Source: a bacterium | GTDB taxonomy: Bacteria; Spirochaetota; JAHITG01 | DNA: 7,522 nucleotides | Direction of reading: 5' to 3' | Assembly: GCA_028711675.1 (NCBI GenBank) | Contig: JAQTRT010000154.1 | Span: forward strand, 1-7,522 | Shown here: in pieces, positions 1 through 6,666 of the stretch | How the letters are laid out: each line of letters begins with the position of its first letter | Position numbering within the stretch: position 1 is the first letter of the stretch | Made by a program: the position numbers and the translations under genes | The notes under the pieces: model-generated | The model's input: the letters and a program-made list of their open reading frames with translations, nothing else | Databases searched by the model: none | Told to the model about the DNA's origin: nothing

Positions 1-1126
1 TGACAGTGGCCGGACCGGTCTGTGACGATTCGGCAATGGATTGAGTAGGTTTATAATCCGACGATGTATAATATTCCGTTGATTTTCCGATCAGGATACC
101 GGCTGCCAGACCGGCAATGATCGACCCCAGGACACCTTTGTTCTGGGGAAGGAGTATATAGGTCAGGGCTATGGCAAATATGGCTATCAGTAATGCGGAA
201 AGGTTAATACCCCGGTTTAAAGCTGACAGGAGCTGTTTCTGGCTTGCCTTTTCAGAAGACCGGACAGCATAGATGCCCAGCACCGATGCCAGAACGCCGA
301 TGGCCGCGATGACCATGGGCAGGACAACTCCGTTGAATCCCAGGCCTGCTGCCACTCCCAGGGCTGCCGTGGATAAAATGGATCCGGCATACGATTCATA
401 CAGGTCCGCGCCCATTCCCGCCACGTCACCCACATTATCACCCACATTATCCGCGATAACAGCGGGATTCCTCGGATCATCTTCAGGGATGCCCTTCTCA
501 ACCTTACCCACCAGGTCAGCACCCACGTCAGCACCTTTCGTAAAAATACCGCCGCCGACCCTGGCGAACAGAGCCTGAAACGACGCGCCCACGCCGAAAC
601 TAAGCATGGTCGTGGTGATGATGTGGAGTTGAAATTCGCCTGCCGGGATAAAAACGCGCAGCAGGATGAACCAGAGGGAAATATCAAGCAGGGCCAGGCC
701 AACAACGGTCAATCCCATGACCGAACCTGAACGGAACGCGATCCGCAGTGCTTTATTCAGCGATGTCTTGGCTGCCTGTGTTGTCCGTGAAGAAGCATAG
801 GTAGCTGTCTTCAATCCCAGAAAACCGGAGAGAGCGGAAAAAAATCCGCCTGTAAGAAAAGCAAAAGGCACGAATCCGTTCTGTACTTTTAAAACATAGG
901 CCATATAGGAAAACAGGGCGGCAGCAATGATAAAAACAATACCTACTATCTTATACTGCTGTTTGATATATGCCATGGCCCCTTCCCGCACATAGCCGGC
1001 AATGGCTTTCATCTTGGCATCGCCGTCAGCCTGCTTTTTCATCTGCCGGAAAAAGCCGTAAGCAAAAAGCAAAGCTGTGATGGAACCTAACGGAGCCAGG
1101 TAGAAAAGGATCTGAGCGATATTCAT
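1..1126 (-). CDS. hppA: Membrane-bound ion-pumping pyrophosphatase, N-terminal 375 residues (3' end outside window)
   Basis: Integral membrane enzyme that couples hydrolysis of pyrophosphate to pumping of Na+ and/or H+ across the cytoplasmic membrane. The frame is open from ATG 1126-1124 to the left edge, giving 375 of the usual 650-800 residues. Signature residues are all visible. K197, D200 and D204 lie in the ADVGADLVGK segment. E215 lies in EDDPRNP. D226, D230 and D234 lie in DNVGDNVGD. By family alignment these bind Mg-pyrophosphate. Next comes GADLYESYAGS, with D241 and a Glu at 244. The partial protein has several hydrophobic helices, and the last residues read TGPATV. E244 sits where Na+-pumping enzymes carry their gate Glu (E246 in the Thermotoga enzyme), while the plant H+ pump position one turn later (248) is Gly. 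Na+ transport is therefore favoured but not proven. The residue that sets K+ dependence lies in the missing half. The start has a strong GGAGG 9 bases upstream. Confidence 0.96.
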   Translation of the reverse strand, partial: MNIAQILFYLAPLGSITALLFAYGFFRQMKKQADGDAKMKAIAGYVREGAMAYIKQQYKIVGIVFIIAAALFSYMAYVLKVQNGFVPFAFLTGGFFSALSGFLGLKTATYASSRTTQAAKTSLNKALRIAFRSGSVMGLTVVGLALLDISLWFILLRVFIPAGEFQLHIITTTMLSFGVGASFQALFARVGGGIFTKGADVGADLVGKVEKGIPEDDPRNPAVIADNVGDNVGDVAGMGADLYESYAGSILSTAALGVAAGLGFNGVVLPMVIAAIGVLASVLGIYAVRSSEKASQKQLLSALNRGINLSALLIAIFAIALTYILLPQNKGVLGSIIAGLAAGILIGKSTEYYTSSDYKPTQSIAESSQTGPATV

Positions 1127-1134
1127 GGTAAAAA

Positions 1135-1140
1135 ACCTCC
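1135..1140 (-). promoter_or_regulatory. Ribosome binding site of hppA
   Basis: GGAGGT on the minus strand lies just upstream of the ATG at 1126, with normal spacing, and fixes the start. A second GGAGGT copy lies 20 bases further upstream (minus strand, 1160-1155), too far away to serve this start. Confidence 0.8.
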
Positions 1141-1161
1141 ACTTATTATTATTGACCTCCA

Positions 1162-1189
1162 AAAATATTGTTTTTTATTTTAATGTCAA
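1162..1189 (-). promoter_or_regulatory. Candidate sigma-70-type promoter of hppA
   Basis: On the minus strand a consensus -35 TTGACA (1189-1184) is followed after 16 bases by TATTTT (1167-1162). This predicts a leader of roughly 30 bases before the hppA ATG. The spacer is AT-rich. Assigned by eye from consensus and spacing only. Confidence 0.5.
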
Positions 1190-1244
1190 TCCCTTTTTTA
1201 TAACAGGCAAACAGGGCAAGCTGCGAAAAACCGGCTAAATTCAT

Positions 1245-1275
1245 TTGCACTTTTATCCGGTCATTGTTGTATAAA
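1245..1275 (+). promoter_or_regulatory. Weak candidate promoter for the propeller gene
   Basis: TTGCAC (1245-1250) and TATAAA (1270-1275) are separated by 19 bases, longer than ideal. They lie a suitable distance upstream of the start at 1312. A second possibility is TTGACC (1152-1157) with TATTTT (1176-1181), which would give a leader of over 100 bases and overlap the hppA promoter on the other strand. Neither is strong. Confidence 0.3.
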
Positions 1276-1298
1276 TCAGCAGAACAAAAAATAATATT

Positions 1299-1303
1299 AA
1301 GGA
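1299..1303 (+). promoter_or_regulatory. Ribosome binding site that sets the propeller start
   Basis: AAGGA lies 8 bases before ATG 1312. It favours this ATG over the upstream TTG at 1264 and over the next ATG at 1330, neither of which has a comparable site. Confidence 0.65.
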
Positions 1304-1311
1304 ATAAAAAA

Positions 1312-2826
1312 ATGGGTAAAAATATTATCATGGTTCGGCAAACGGAATCCGGATACGATCGTACCCCCCAAAAAGACCGAAAAATTATAAAATACATCTG
1401 TTATTTTCTTGTTTTTATGGCCTTTTTCCTGTCGGATTATTTATCCGCGCAGCTGGCCGACAGCCCAAGCCCGAAATTCCGCATCAATAACAGGAACACA
1501 GGATTAAGCTCTTACGGCGCTACCCCGGAACACATCAGAAAGAACACCGGCATAAGGACAAACTGGAGATATTTTACCGGAGATATATTCCACGGCTCAC
1601 CCTGCATAGGAACTGACGGAAAGGTCTATACAGGCGATTATGATTCCTATTTCTATTGTTTCAACCGGGACGGGACCCTGAACTGGAGGTCGTTCATGGG
1701 AGCCAGTATCGACTCCTCTCCGGCTGTCAGAAAGGACGGCGATCTTTATGTAGGCGGGAGTGACAATAATATTTACGGCCTGAACAGTACAGGAGGGACC
1801 AACTGGAGAGAAGCAACCGCAGGCTGGGTCGAGTCTTCCCCGGCCATTGCGGACAACGGAAGGATGTATATCGGATGCAATGATGGTTTCCTGTATTGTT
1901 TCAATCCGGACGGATCGCTGCGATGGAAGTCACGGACACCTGGCGGGACCTATTATTCCTCACCTGCCTTCTTAGGCAATGACAGGATCATCATCGGAGG
2001 AACGGGCCTATCCTGTTTTTTTACGAACGGAAGCACGAACTGGATAGCTTTGAACGGGCAGTTGATCTGGTCCTCGCCGGCTGTCGGGGATGACAACAGG
2101 ATCTATGCGGGAAGCCGCAGCCGTTATCTGTACTGCCTTGATCCTGACGGTTCGACGAATTGGAAGGCAGCCACGGGGCTTGATATTTATTTCTCCTCTC
2201 CGGCCATTGACAAGGACGGGAATATCTATATCGGATGCTGGGACAACTATATTTATTCTTTTAATCCGGACGGCAGGACCAACTGGAGATCTCCGACCGG
2301 CGGCCAGATCCGTTCCTCGCCCCTGGTGGGAAGCGACAACAGGATCTATATCGGAAGCGACGACGGTTATCTCTACTGTTTCAATCCCGACGGCACCACG
2401 AACTGGAAAGCGATGACCGGGGGCGCGATCTATTCCTCGCCCGTTATCGGTTTTGACGGCCACATCTATATCGGGAGCAGCGACCAGTATTTCTACTCTT
2501 TTTCCGTGCCCGGATGGATCCTCTCTCCTGCCGCATCACCGTCACTCTCCTCCAGCCTTGATCATGTGGTGATAGCCCCCAATCCGTTCAAACCCGGGTC
2601 GCAGGAGAACGTTGTAACGTTTTTCAATTTACCGGTTAAAGCAGATATAAAGGTCTATACTGTTTCAGGAGGACTGATCACGCATTTAACGAAGAACGAC
2701 GGCAGGGACAGATACACATGGAATGCCAGGGACAGCAGCGGCAGGTCCCTGGCCACGGGGATCTATCTTTGCCTCATTAAAAATTATAAAGGCGAGAAAA
2801 AGCTGTTACAGTTCATTGTGAATTGA
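1312..2826 (+). CDS. Exported PQQ-like beta-propeller protein with FlgD-Ig/T9SS-like C-terminal domain
   Basis: Predicted secreted or cell-surface protein of 504 residues; ligand and function unknown. A basic stretch (RKIIK, residues 23-27) and a hydrophobic core end at LSA-Q (residues 44-47), a likely signal peptidase I site after a rather long N-region. Residues 84-403 hold eight repeats of about 40 residues. Each runs NW(R/K), then SSP, then (D/N)G.IYIG, then a D-containing turn, then YCFNPDGT, which is the PQQ/quinoprotein-type blade pattern and fits an eight-bladed propeller. No enzymatic residues are evident, so a binding or scaffold role is more likely than dehydrogenase activity. A Ser/Pro-rich linker (about 405-416) leads to a domain at 418-504 with APNPFKPG, an IKVYTVSG strand, W-x-ARDSSGR and ATGIYL. 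This is typical of FlgD-Ig-like and type IX sorting C-terminal domains. A PorV-OmpA gene follows 26 bases later on the same strand, suggesting one transcript. Confidence 0.85.
   Translation: MGKNIIMVRQTESGYDRTPQKDRKIIKYICYFLVFMAFFLSDYLSAQLADSPSPKFRINNRNTGLSSYGATPEHIRKNTGIRTNWRYFTGDIFHGSPCIGTDGKVYTGDYDSYFYCFNRDGTLNWRSFMGASIDSSPAVRKDGDLYVGGSDNNIYGLNSTGGTNWREATAGWVESSPAIADNGRMYIGCNDGFLYCFNPDGSLRWKSRTPGGTYYSSPAFLGNDRIIIGGTGLSCFFTNGSTNWIALNGQLIWSSPAVGDDNRIYAGSRSRYLYCLDPDGSTNWKAATGLDIYFSSPAIDKDGNIYIGCWDNYIYSFNPDGRTNWRSPTGGQIRSSPLVGSDNRIYIGSDDGYLYCFNPDGTTNWKAMTGGAIYSSPVIGFDGHIYIGSSDQYFYSFSVPGWILSPAASPSLSSSLDHVVIAPNPFKPGSQENVVTFFNLPVKADIKVYTVSGGLITHLTKNDGRDRYTWNARDSSGRSLATGIYLCLIKNYKGEKKLLQFIVN
1561..2520 (+). 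repeat. Eight tandem propeller-blade repeats, about 120 bp period, inside the coding region
   Basis: Units begin at the NW or RW codons at 1561, 1681, 1801, 1921, 2038, 2158, 2281 and 2401, with spacings of 120, 120, 120, 117, 120, 123 and 120 bases. Similarity is visible in the DNA as well as the protein. For example, ATCTATATCGGA and a run encoding FNPDG recur at the same phase. Units 6, 7 and 8 look most alike. Unit 4 is the most degenerate: the usual DG-IYIG and YCFNPDG are altered. Confidence 0.9.
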
Positions 2827-2852
2827 CGGAAGGAGAAGGGGTTATCAAGAAC

Positions 2853-4262
2853 ATGGATAAAATTAAATTTAAATTATCTGCCTTACTCATATTATCCGCT
2901 TTCCCCGGTGCGGTTCTTTTCTCCGGGGGAGAGACTGGTTTCATGGAGTTCCTGCGCCTTAGTCCTTCGCCCCGTGCTTCAGCCATGGGGAATTCCTATA
3001 CTTCTGTTTTAGGGAACAGCGATACCGTGTTCTATAATCCCGGTACAATGGCATTCTCCAAACTAAGAACACGTTTCTTTTCAGACACTCCGGAGCCGTT
3101 CGTCCGGAATATTTCTTTCTCCTTCTCCTACGCGCAGTGGCTCCGGAGCCTTGACTATGTCATGTTCTCATCCCTGTATGACCTGAATAAGGTGGGTATG
3201 GTCGGCATCGGGTTGACCGCCCTGATCTATGACGATGTGGCGGAAACCGTAGGCGGGGGACCCGACGGTTATTCCTTCACAGGAAGGGTCTTCAGCTCAG
3301 GGGATTACCTGCTGACAGGGACATACGCCCAGATGATCGGCGAAAATATCGGCGCAGGATGCAACATTAAATTCGCCGTGGAAAATTCGGGTCAGAGTAC
3401 GGTCTCCTGCCTTGCCTTTGACCTGGGCGTCCGTTTCCATTTAAAGCAAAGCCGGTGGAGCGCAGGATTTGCGGTCCTGAACGCAGGTCCGTCCGTTAAA
3501 GACGGGGAACGGGAATTTGATCTCCCTCTCGGCTTTAAGCTGGGCGGAAGTTACGTTTTTAGTATCCTGAACCACGGATTCGGCATCCAGGATATCCTGA
3601 TCACCGGTGATCTGGGAAAAAGGGACGGTTCCCCCTGGTCATTGGGGGCCGGCCTGGAATACGGTCTCAATAAAATTCTTTTTCTCAGGACAGGATATCA
3701 GTATCAGGGCGCTGAACCGGGCTGGAAGATCGGTGCCGGTATCAGATACCAGGTCCTCTGCATCGATTATGCGTATACTCCCCTTGAAGACCTGGGCAGC
3801 ATCCATAAGATGGGGATCAGCTATCAGTTCAACCTTAAAAGACAGGACTACGAGATAACGGAAGATGAAATTACCGAAGAGCTCACAGAGAGAGGCGTCG
3901 AGATCACCATCGGGGATATCATCTTTGATATCAATAAAGCCACTCTGCGGCCCCGCTTCGTTAGGATACTGGATAAAGCGGTCGAAATTCTGAAGGAATA
4001 CAAAAACTGCACTATTCTGGTGGAGGGACATACGGATAACATCGGGACGGTGGAATGGAATAAAGAATTATCGGTCCAGCGCGCCAGGACCGTGTATGAT
4101 TATCTGATCCGGAAAAAGATCGAACGGAAAAATCTATCTTATGCGGGTTACGGAGCCAGCAAACCGCGGCTCGACAACAATACCGAAGAAGGCCGCAGGA
4201 AGAACCGGCGCGTCAATATCGTTGTGGTCAGAAAACCGGCCGGGAAAGAGACGGTCCGCTGA
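2853..4262 (+). CDS. PorV/UPF0164-like outer-membrane barrel fused to a C-terminal OmpA domain
   Basis: Predicted outer-membrane protein of 469 residues. Residues 1-24 form a signal peptide (MDKIKFK followed by a hydrophobic core). Residues about 28-70 carry the family signature of PorV-type FadL-fold barrels: a start like FLRLSPSPRASAMG, then Y-x-S-x-L-GNSDTVFYNPG. Alternating hydrophobic strands with Gly/aromatic content run to about 330. Residues 349-465 are an OmpA-like peptidoglycan-binding domain. D395 in EGHTDN and R410 in LSVQRA are spaced 15 apart, as in the diaminopimelate-binding pair, and the domain ends in GRRKNRRVNI. The protein would span the outer membrane and hold on to the cell wall. 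PorV in type IX secretion shuttles CTD-bearing cargo, and the gene upstream encodes a protein with such a C-terminal domain. A functional pairing is inference. ATG 2853 is chosen because it begins a clean signal peptide. A TTG at 2823 overlaps the previous stop and would add ten residues. The purine-rich AAGGAGAAGGGG at 2830-2841 is slightly distant. Confidence 0.88.
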   Translation: MDKIKFKLSALLILSAFPGAVLFSGGETGFMEFLRLSPSPRASAMGNSYTSVLGNSDTVFYNPGTMAFSKLRTRFFSDTPEPFVRNISFSFSYAQWLRSLDYVMFSSLYDLNKVGMVGIGLTALIYDDVAETVGGGPDGYSFTGRVFSSGDYLLTGTYAQMIGENIGAGCNIKFAVENSGQSTVSCLAFDLGVRFHLKQSRWSAGFAVLNAGPSVKDGEREFDLPLGFKLGGSYVFSILNHGFGIQDILITGDLGKRDGSPWSLGAGLEYGLNKILFLRTGYQYQGAEPGWKIGAGIRYQVLCIDYAYTPLEDLGSIHKMGISYQFNLKRQDYEITEDEITEELTERGVEITIGDIIFDINKATLRPRFVRILDKAVEILKEYKNCTILVEGHTDNIGTVEWNKELSVQRARTVYDYLIRKKIERKNLSYAGYGASKPRLDNNTEEGRRKNRRVNIVVVRKPAGKETVR

Positions 4263-4292
4263 AGAAATCCGTTGCCGGGCTCAGCCCTGGTT

Positions 4293-5684
4293 TCAGAACC
4301 TTATATTCATTAAAAGATAATGATTTGCCCGTTGAAAAGCATAGACAGGCTCCTGCCCCTCCTTCTCCCGGAGGCCGATATTCACGTCATCGTAATTCAG
4401 GACCTTTAAAAAATACACAAAGGATACAGTAAGCGAGCCCAGACCGACCAGGCCGGAAATAAGTGCCGCGGTCAGGTACTGATTGGAATTCTCATAAGAA
4501 CTTCTATCCCCCGTGGCCAGATAACGGTCATATTCGTTATCGCTGGCGGCATAGGTGAAGTAAGCCGTCAGGAGCGAAAGGCTGCCCAGGCCCAGGGTCA
4601 CGTACATAACCTGTTTGTTCCGGACATACTCTCTCCTTAATTCTTCAGCGCTCTTTATTTTTTCAAGGGTAACGGCATGCTGGTTAGTGCCCGGGTGGAG
4701 AATGATATTCCTGTACCAGGTAAAATAATTGGAATAAGAGACCTGCAGCCTGTATGGACCAGGCTCAAGATTGGTCCAGAGAAGGGGCGTACGGCCCAAT
4801 CCCATCACGTTCAGAAAGACATCGGAATGCTCGGGCTCCGACCGGATTATCAGCGTGCTGTGGACAGGAGGACCGGGTGCGAATGACACCTCATTGGTCT
4901 TCCCGGGTTGGATAACAAGATTGGTCCGGAAGGTCTGTATGAGCGTTTTAAATCCGATCTGGTGGCTGCCGGCCGGCAAATCATGGAAAAAAACCTTATT
5001 ATTCGCCAGTTTTCCGTTGATCAATATCTCAAAATTGGTGATCTGTGTGTTCACCTTCATTGTCCCTGTCTGTTTTCGTTTGAAGAATCGGACGATATCC
5101 TGTCCCATATCTCTGACATCCGCCTCCAGGGTCTTGGAACTGAGGCTTAATTTCCGTATCAGGATATCCCGGTCTTGGATGGTATTGTAGATCCTGTATT
5201 CGACCTTATATTTTTCCGTTTCATTCCCGGCAAAACGGTAGGAACCGTAGACCAGATAATCACAGGGAAGGGAACGGGCGAACTTTTCAGGCTTGTCCGC
5301 TTCCGGAAAAGAAACAAACTTCCGATAAACCTCATCGGACTGTAAAAGGACTATGTTCCGCAGGAAATTCGTGCCGTAGGAGAATATGGTCTTCCGGTTG
5401 GTCCTGAAATTTTCGGGGATCAGGAAATCATCCGTGCTGACAGCGATGTTCTTCAGCACATCAAAGCCTTCGGCAAGGAACTTCTGGATGCTCCGGCCTA
5501 TATAAGCGTGATAATCGTTCCCGGTAAGATTATAAAAGGGCTGGACAGCCAGGGTACGGTAACTTCTGTCCTGCAGCCGGACCAGCCGGACCTCATCCGG
5601 TTTTTTAATACGGCCGGCCATGGAAAAGAGATTTCCGGCGGAGGGAAGAAGAAGAAGGAAAATCAAACTTTTTCTGAAAATCAT
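4293..5684 (-). CDS. Exported PEGA-domain envelope protein with TolB/CsgG-like N-terminal region and two C-terminal membrane segments
   Basis: 463-residue protein of unknown function. The N-terminus (MIFRKSLIFLLLLPSAG) is a signal peptide or anchor. Residues about 42-200 resemble the nucleotide-free alpha/beta region of TolB-N/CsgG/FlgO-type envelope proteins: TLAVQPFYNLTGND, then YIGRSIQKFLAEGF, then a central YLVYGSY strand. Two PEGA-like beta domains follow. The first is at about 207-268, with INGKLANNKVFFHDLPAGSH. The second is at about 276-341, with a SEPEHSDVFLN start, GRTPLLW and LEPGPYRLQV. Two hydrophobic helices lie at about 358-380 and 402-428, and the chain ends in a short tail closing with Phe. 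The start codon is 2 bases after the stop of the receiver gene upstream, with no clear ribosome site, so translational coupling is likely. PEGA domains are generally cell-surface or periplasmic modules. A role as the output of the upstream signalling pair is only inferred from the operon. Confidence 0.75.
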   Translation of the reverse strand: MIFRKSLIFLLLLPSAGNLFSMAGRIKKPDEVRLVRLQDRSYRTLAVQPFYNLTGNDYHAYIGRSIQKFLAEGFDVLKNIAVSTDDFLIPENFRTNRKTIFSYGTNFLRNIVLLQSDEVYRKFVSFPEADKPEKFARSLPCDYLVYGSYRFAGNETEKYKVEYRIYNTIQDRDILIRKLSLSSKTLEADVRDMGQDIVRFFKRKQTGTMKVNTQITNFEILINGKLANNKVFFHDLPAGSHQIGFKTLIQTFRTNLVIQPGKTNEVSFAPGPPVHSTLIIRSEPEHSDVFLNVMGLGRTPLLWTNLEPGPYRLQVSYSNYFTWYRNIILHPGTNQHAVTLEKIKSAEELRREYVRNKQVMYVTLGLGSLSLLTAYFTYAASDNEYDRYLATGDRSSYENSNQYLTAALISGLVGLGSLTVSFVYFLKVLNYDDVNIGLREKEGQEPVYAFQRANHYLLMNIRF

Positions 5685-5686
5685 TT

Positions 5687-6046
5687 TTATTTTAAAGCTT
5701 TCTGGATGGCTTTGATTAATCTGTCCGGTTCAAAGGGTTTGACCACAAAGTCCCTGGCTCCCAGCCGGATGGCCTCGATAATAAGCTGCTGCTGACCCAG
5801 GGCACTGCAGACGATGATACGAGCATTGGGGTCCAGCTGCTTAATCACCTTGATGGAGTTCAATCCGTCCATCTTGGGCATGGTGATATCCATGAGCACA
5901 ACATCAGGTTTCAGGCGTTTATATTTTTCGACCGCATCGACTCCGTCCACCGCGTCACCGATCACGGTAAATCCGGCCTTGTCCAGTACTTCTTTCTGTA
6001 TCATCTTGATAAAGGCCAGGTCATCGGCCAGCAAAATCGTCGCCAT
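5687..6046 (-). CDS. Stand-alone CheY-type response regulator receiver
   Basis: 119-residue single-domain receiver, cytoplasmic, phosphorylated on Asp by a histidine kinase not present here. All landmark residues are visible: acidic pair D8/D9 in LLADD, phospho-acceptor D53 in VLMDITMPKMDG, switch S81 in IIVCSAL, and K103-P104 in DFVVKPF. It has no output or DNA-binding domain, so it must act by protein-protein contact, as CheY does. It lies between a CheX-like gene 20 bases upstream and the PEGA-protein gene 2 bases downstream, all on one strand. CheX-family proteins bind phosphorylated CheY, which makes the neighbour a likely partner. Whether it controls motility or another envelope process cannot be told, since no flagellar, MCP or CheA gene is in view. 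It is not named cheY because the wider chemotaxis context is missing. Confidence 0.93.
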   Translation of the reverse strand: MATILLADDLAFIKMIQKEVLDKAGFTVIGDAVDGVDAVEKYKRLKPDVVLMDITMPKMDGLNSIKVIKQLDPNARIIVCSALGQQQLIIEAIRLGARDFVVKPFEPDRLIKAIQKALK

Positions 6047-6055
6047 TTACTTTGA

Positions 6056-6062
6056 CTCCTCC
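6056..6062 (-). promoter_or_regulatory. Ribosome binding site of the receiver gene
   Basis: GGAGGAG on the minus strand ends 9 bases before the ATG at 6046, inside the 20-base gap after the cheX-like stop. It is the only strong ribosome site in this three-gene unit, suggesting the receiver is translated more efficiently than its neighbours. Confidence 0.75.
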
Positions 6063-6066
6063 CCGG

Positions 6067-6537
6067 TCATTTTGTCTGCCTCAAGGCTATATTGATCTCC
6101 AGGGAACCGAACCTTGAAGTAAAAATAATACTGATGGTCGGGGAATTGATATATTGAAAAGTGTCCGTTGTGCTCTGCATGATGATGAGGGGAGGGGTAA
6201 TGCGTATCACCTGTTCCTTGCCGGCCAGAAGAATCGTGGCCCGGCCTGTGATCATATTGGCCAAAGCCCCCAGGGCGCTCTCGAAATACTCCTTTTGTTT
6301 CTCCACACTGCTGTTGGGCATCATGCTGCTGACGACCCGTTCTGCAGTATGCGTCTTGAAACTGTAGACCACCTGGCCGATAATGTATCCGAAAACGCCG
6401 AACGCAATTCCGATCTCGTTGGAAGGCCGTGTTCCCTTGAGCATTTTCACATCGGTCTTCTTCAGTTCAATGCTTGCAACTTTTTCAAATATCTCAAGGG
6501 CCCCTATAATAAAAGGATTAATAAATTCTACTTCCAT
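6067..6537 (-). CDS. CheX-family protein (CheC/CheX/FliY type) lacking the catalytic Glu
   Basis: 156-residue cytoplasmic protein. CheX and CheC dephosphorylate phospho-CheY using a Glu-x-x-Asn motif on a long helix. The fold signature is clear: start MEVEFINPFI (family members begin much the same way), central GIAFGVFGYIIGQVVYSF strands, then the motif helix ESALGALANMITG. N94 and the following M-I-x-G are kept, but the residue three before the Asn, normally Glu in GELANM, is Ala91 (codon GCT, two changes from a Glu codon). Phosphatase activity is therefore doubtful, and it may act as a binding or localisation partner of the receiver. The ATG at 6537 is chosen because it matches the family N-terminus. 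A TTG at 6558 would add seven residues without family support. No ribosome site is visible upstream. It is the first gene of a minus-strand unit with the receiver and PEGA-protein genes. Confidence 0.85.
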   Translation of the reverse strand: MEVEFINPFIIGALEIFEKVASIELKKTDVKMLKGTRPSNEIGIAFGVFGYIIGQVVYSFKTHTAERVVSSMMPNSSVEKQKEYFESALGALANMITGRATILLAGKEQVIRITPPLIIMQSTTDTFQYINSPTISIIFTSRFGSLEINIALRQTK

Positions 6538-6579
6538 ATACAAAACAAGACTAATCAATTTTAATGAATTGTCAAGTAT

Positions 6580-6608
6580 TTTATAAAATAATTTGACTTT
6601 TTATTGAA
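6580..6608 (-). promoter_or_regulatory. Candidate promoter of the cheX-receiver-PEGA unit
   Basis: On the minus strand TTCAAT (6608-6603), 17 bases, then TATAAA (6585-6580). This would give a leader of about 40 bases. An alternative is the perfect TTGACA at 6575-6570 with a poor -10 near 6553-6548, which would leave only a few leader bases. The region is strongly AT-rich. Confidence 0.4.
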
Positions 6609-6615
6609 CAAAATA

Positions 6616-6644
6616 TTGGAAATGGGATATCAGTTTATTATAAT
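6616..6644 (+). promoter_or_regulatory. Strong candidate promoter of the second PorV-like gene
   Basis: TTGGAA (6616-6621), a 17-base spacer, then a perfect TATAAT (6639-6644). The predicted start of transcription near 6651 gives a leader of about 22 bases holding the ribosome site and ending at ATG 6673. It lies back to back with the promoter of the opposite unit. Confidence 0.6.
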
Positions 6645-6661
6645 GGATCATGATTGGTTCC

Positions 6662-6666
6662 GGAGG
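6662..6666 (+). promoter_or_regulatory. Ribosome binding site that sets the second PorV-like start
   Basis: GGAGG lies 6 bases before ATG 6673. It rules against upstream in-frame starts (TTG 6604 and ATG 6643), which would place the signal peptide too deep and begin before or at the predicted promoter. Confidence 0.8.

Noticed and set aside
420..452. Short direct repeat of CCCACATTATC
   Set aside because: It is explained by the repeated residues DNVGDNVGD of the pyrophosphatase active site.
217..705. Minus-strand and plus-strand open frames over the left edge
   Set aside because: They overlap the pyrophosphatase in other frames. The true frame has no stop before the window edge and matches family motifs throughout.
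1149..1397. Small minus-strand open frame across the divergent spacer
   Set aside because: It runs through the propeller gene's ribosome site and signal peptide codons, has no ribosome site of its own, and resembles no family.
2008..2463. Long minus-strand open frame inside the propeller gene
   Set aside because: It is the antisense of the 120-base repeats; the codon period keeps it open. The protein looks low in structure and has no start signal. The plus-strand propeller is clearly the real gene.
3639..4042. Minus-strand frames opposite the OmpA domain
   Set aside because: They are antisense to a well-conserved OmpA domain and have no independent support.
4263..4292. Possible bidirectional terminator between the convergent genes
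   Set aside because: GGGC-TCA-GCCC gives only a four-pair stem, followed by three Ts. It is too weak to call.
5630..5670. GAA-rich stretch that could be a simple repeat
   Set aside because: It is short, and explained by the Leu/Phe-rich signal peptide codons of the PEGA protein read on the other strand.
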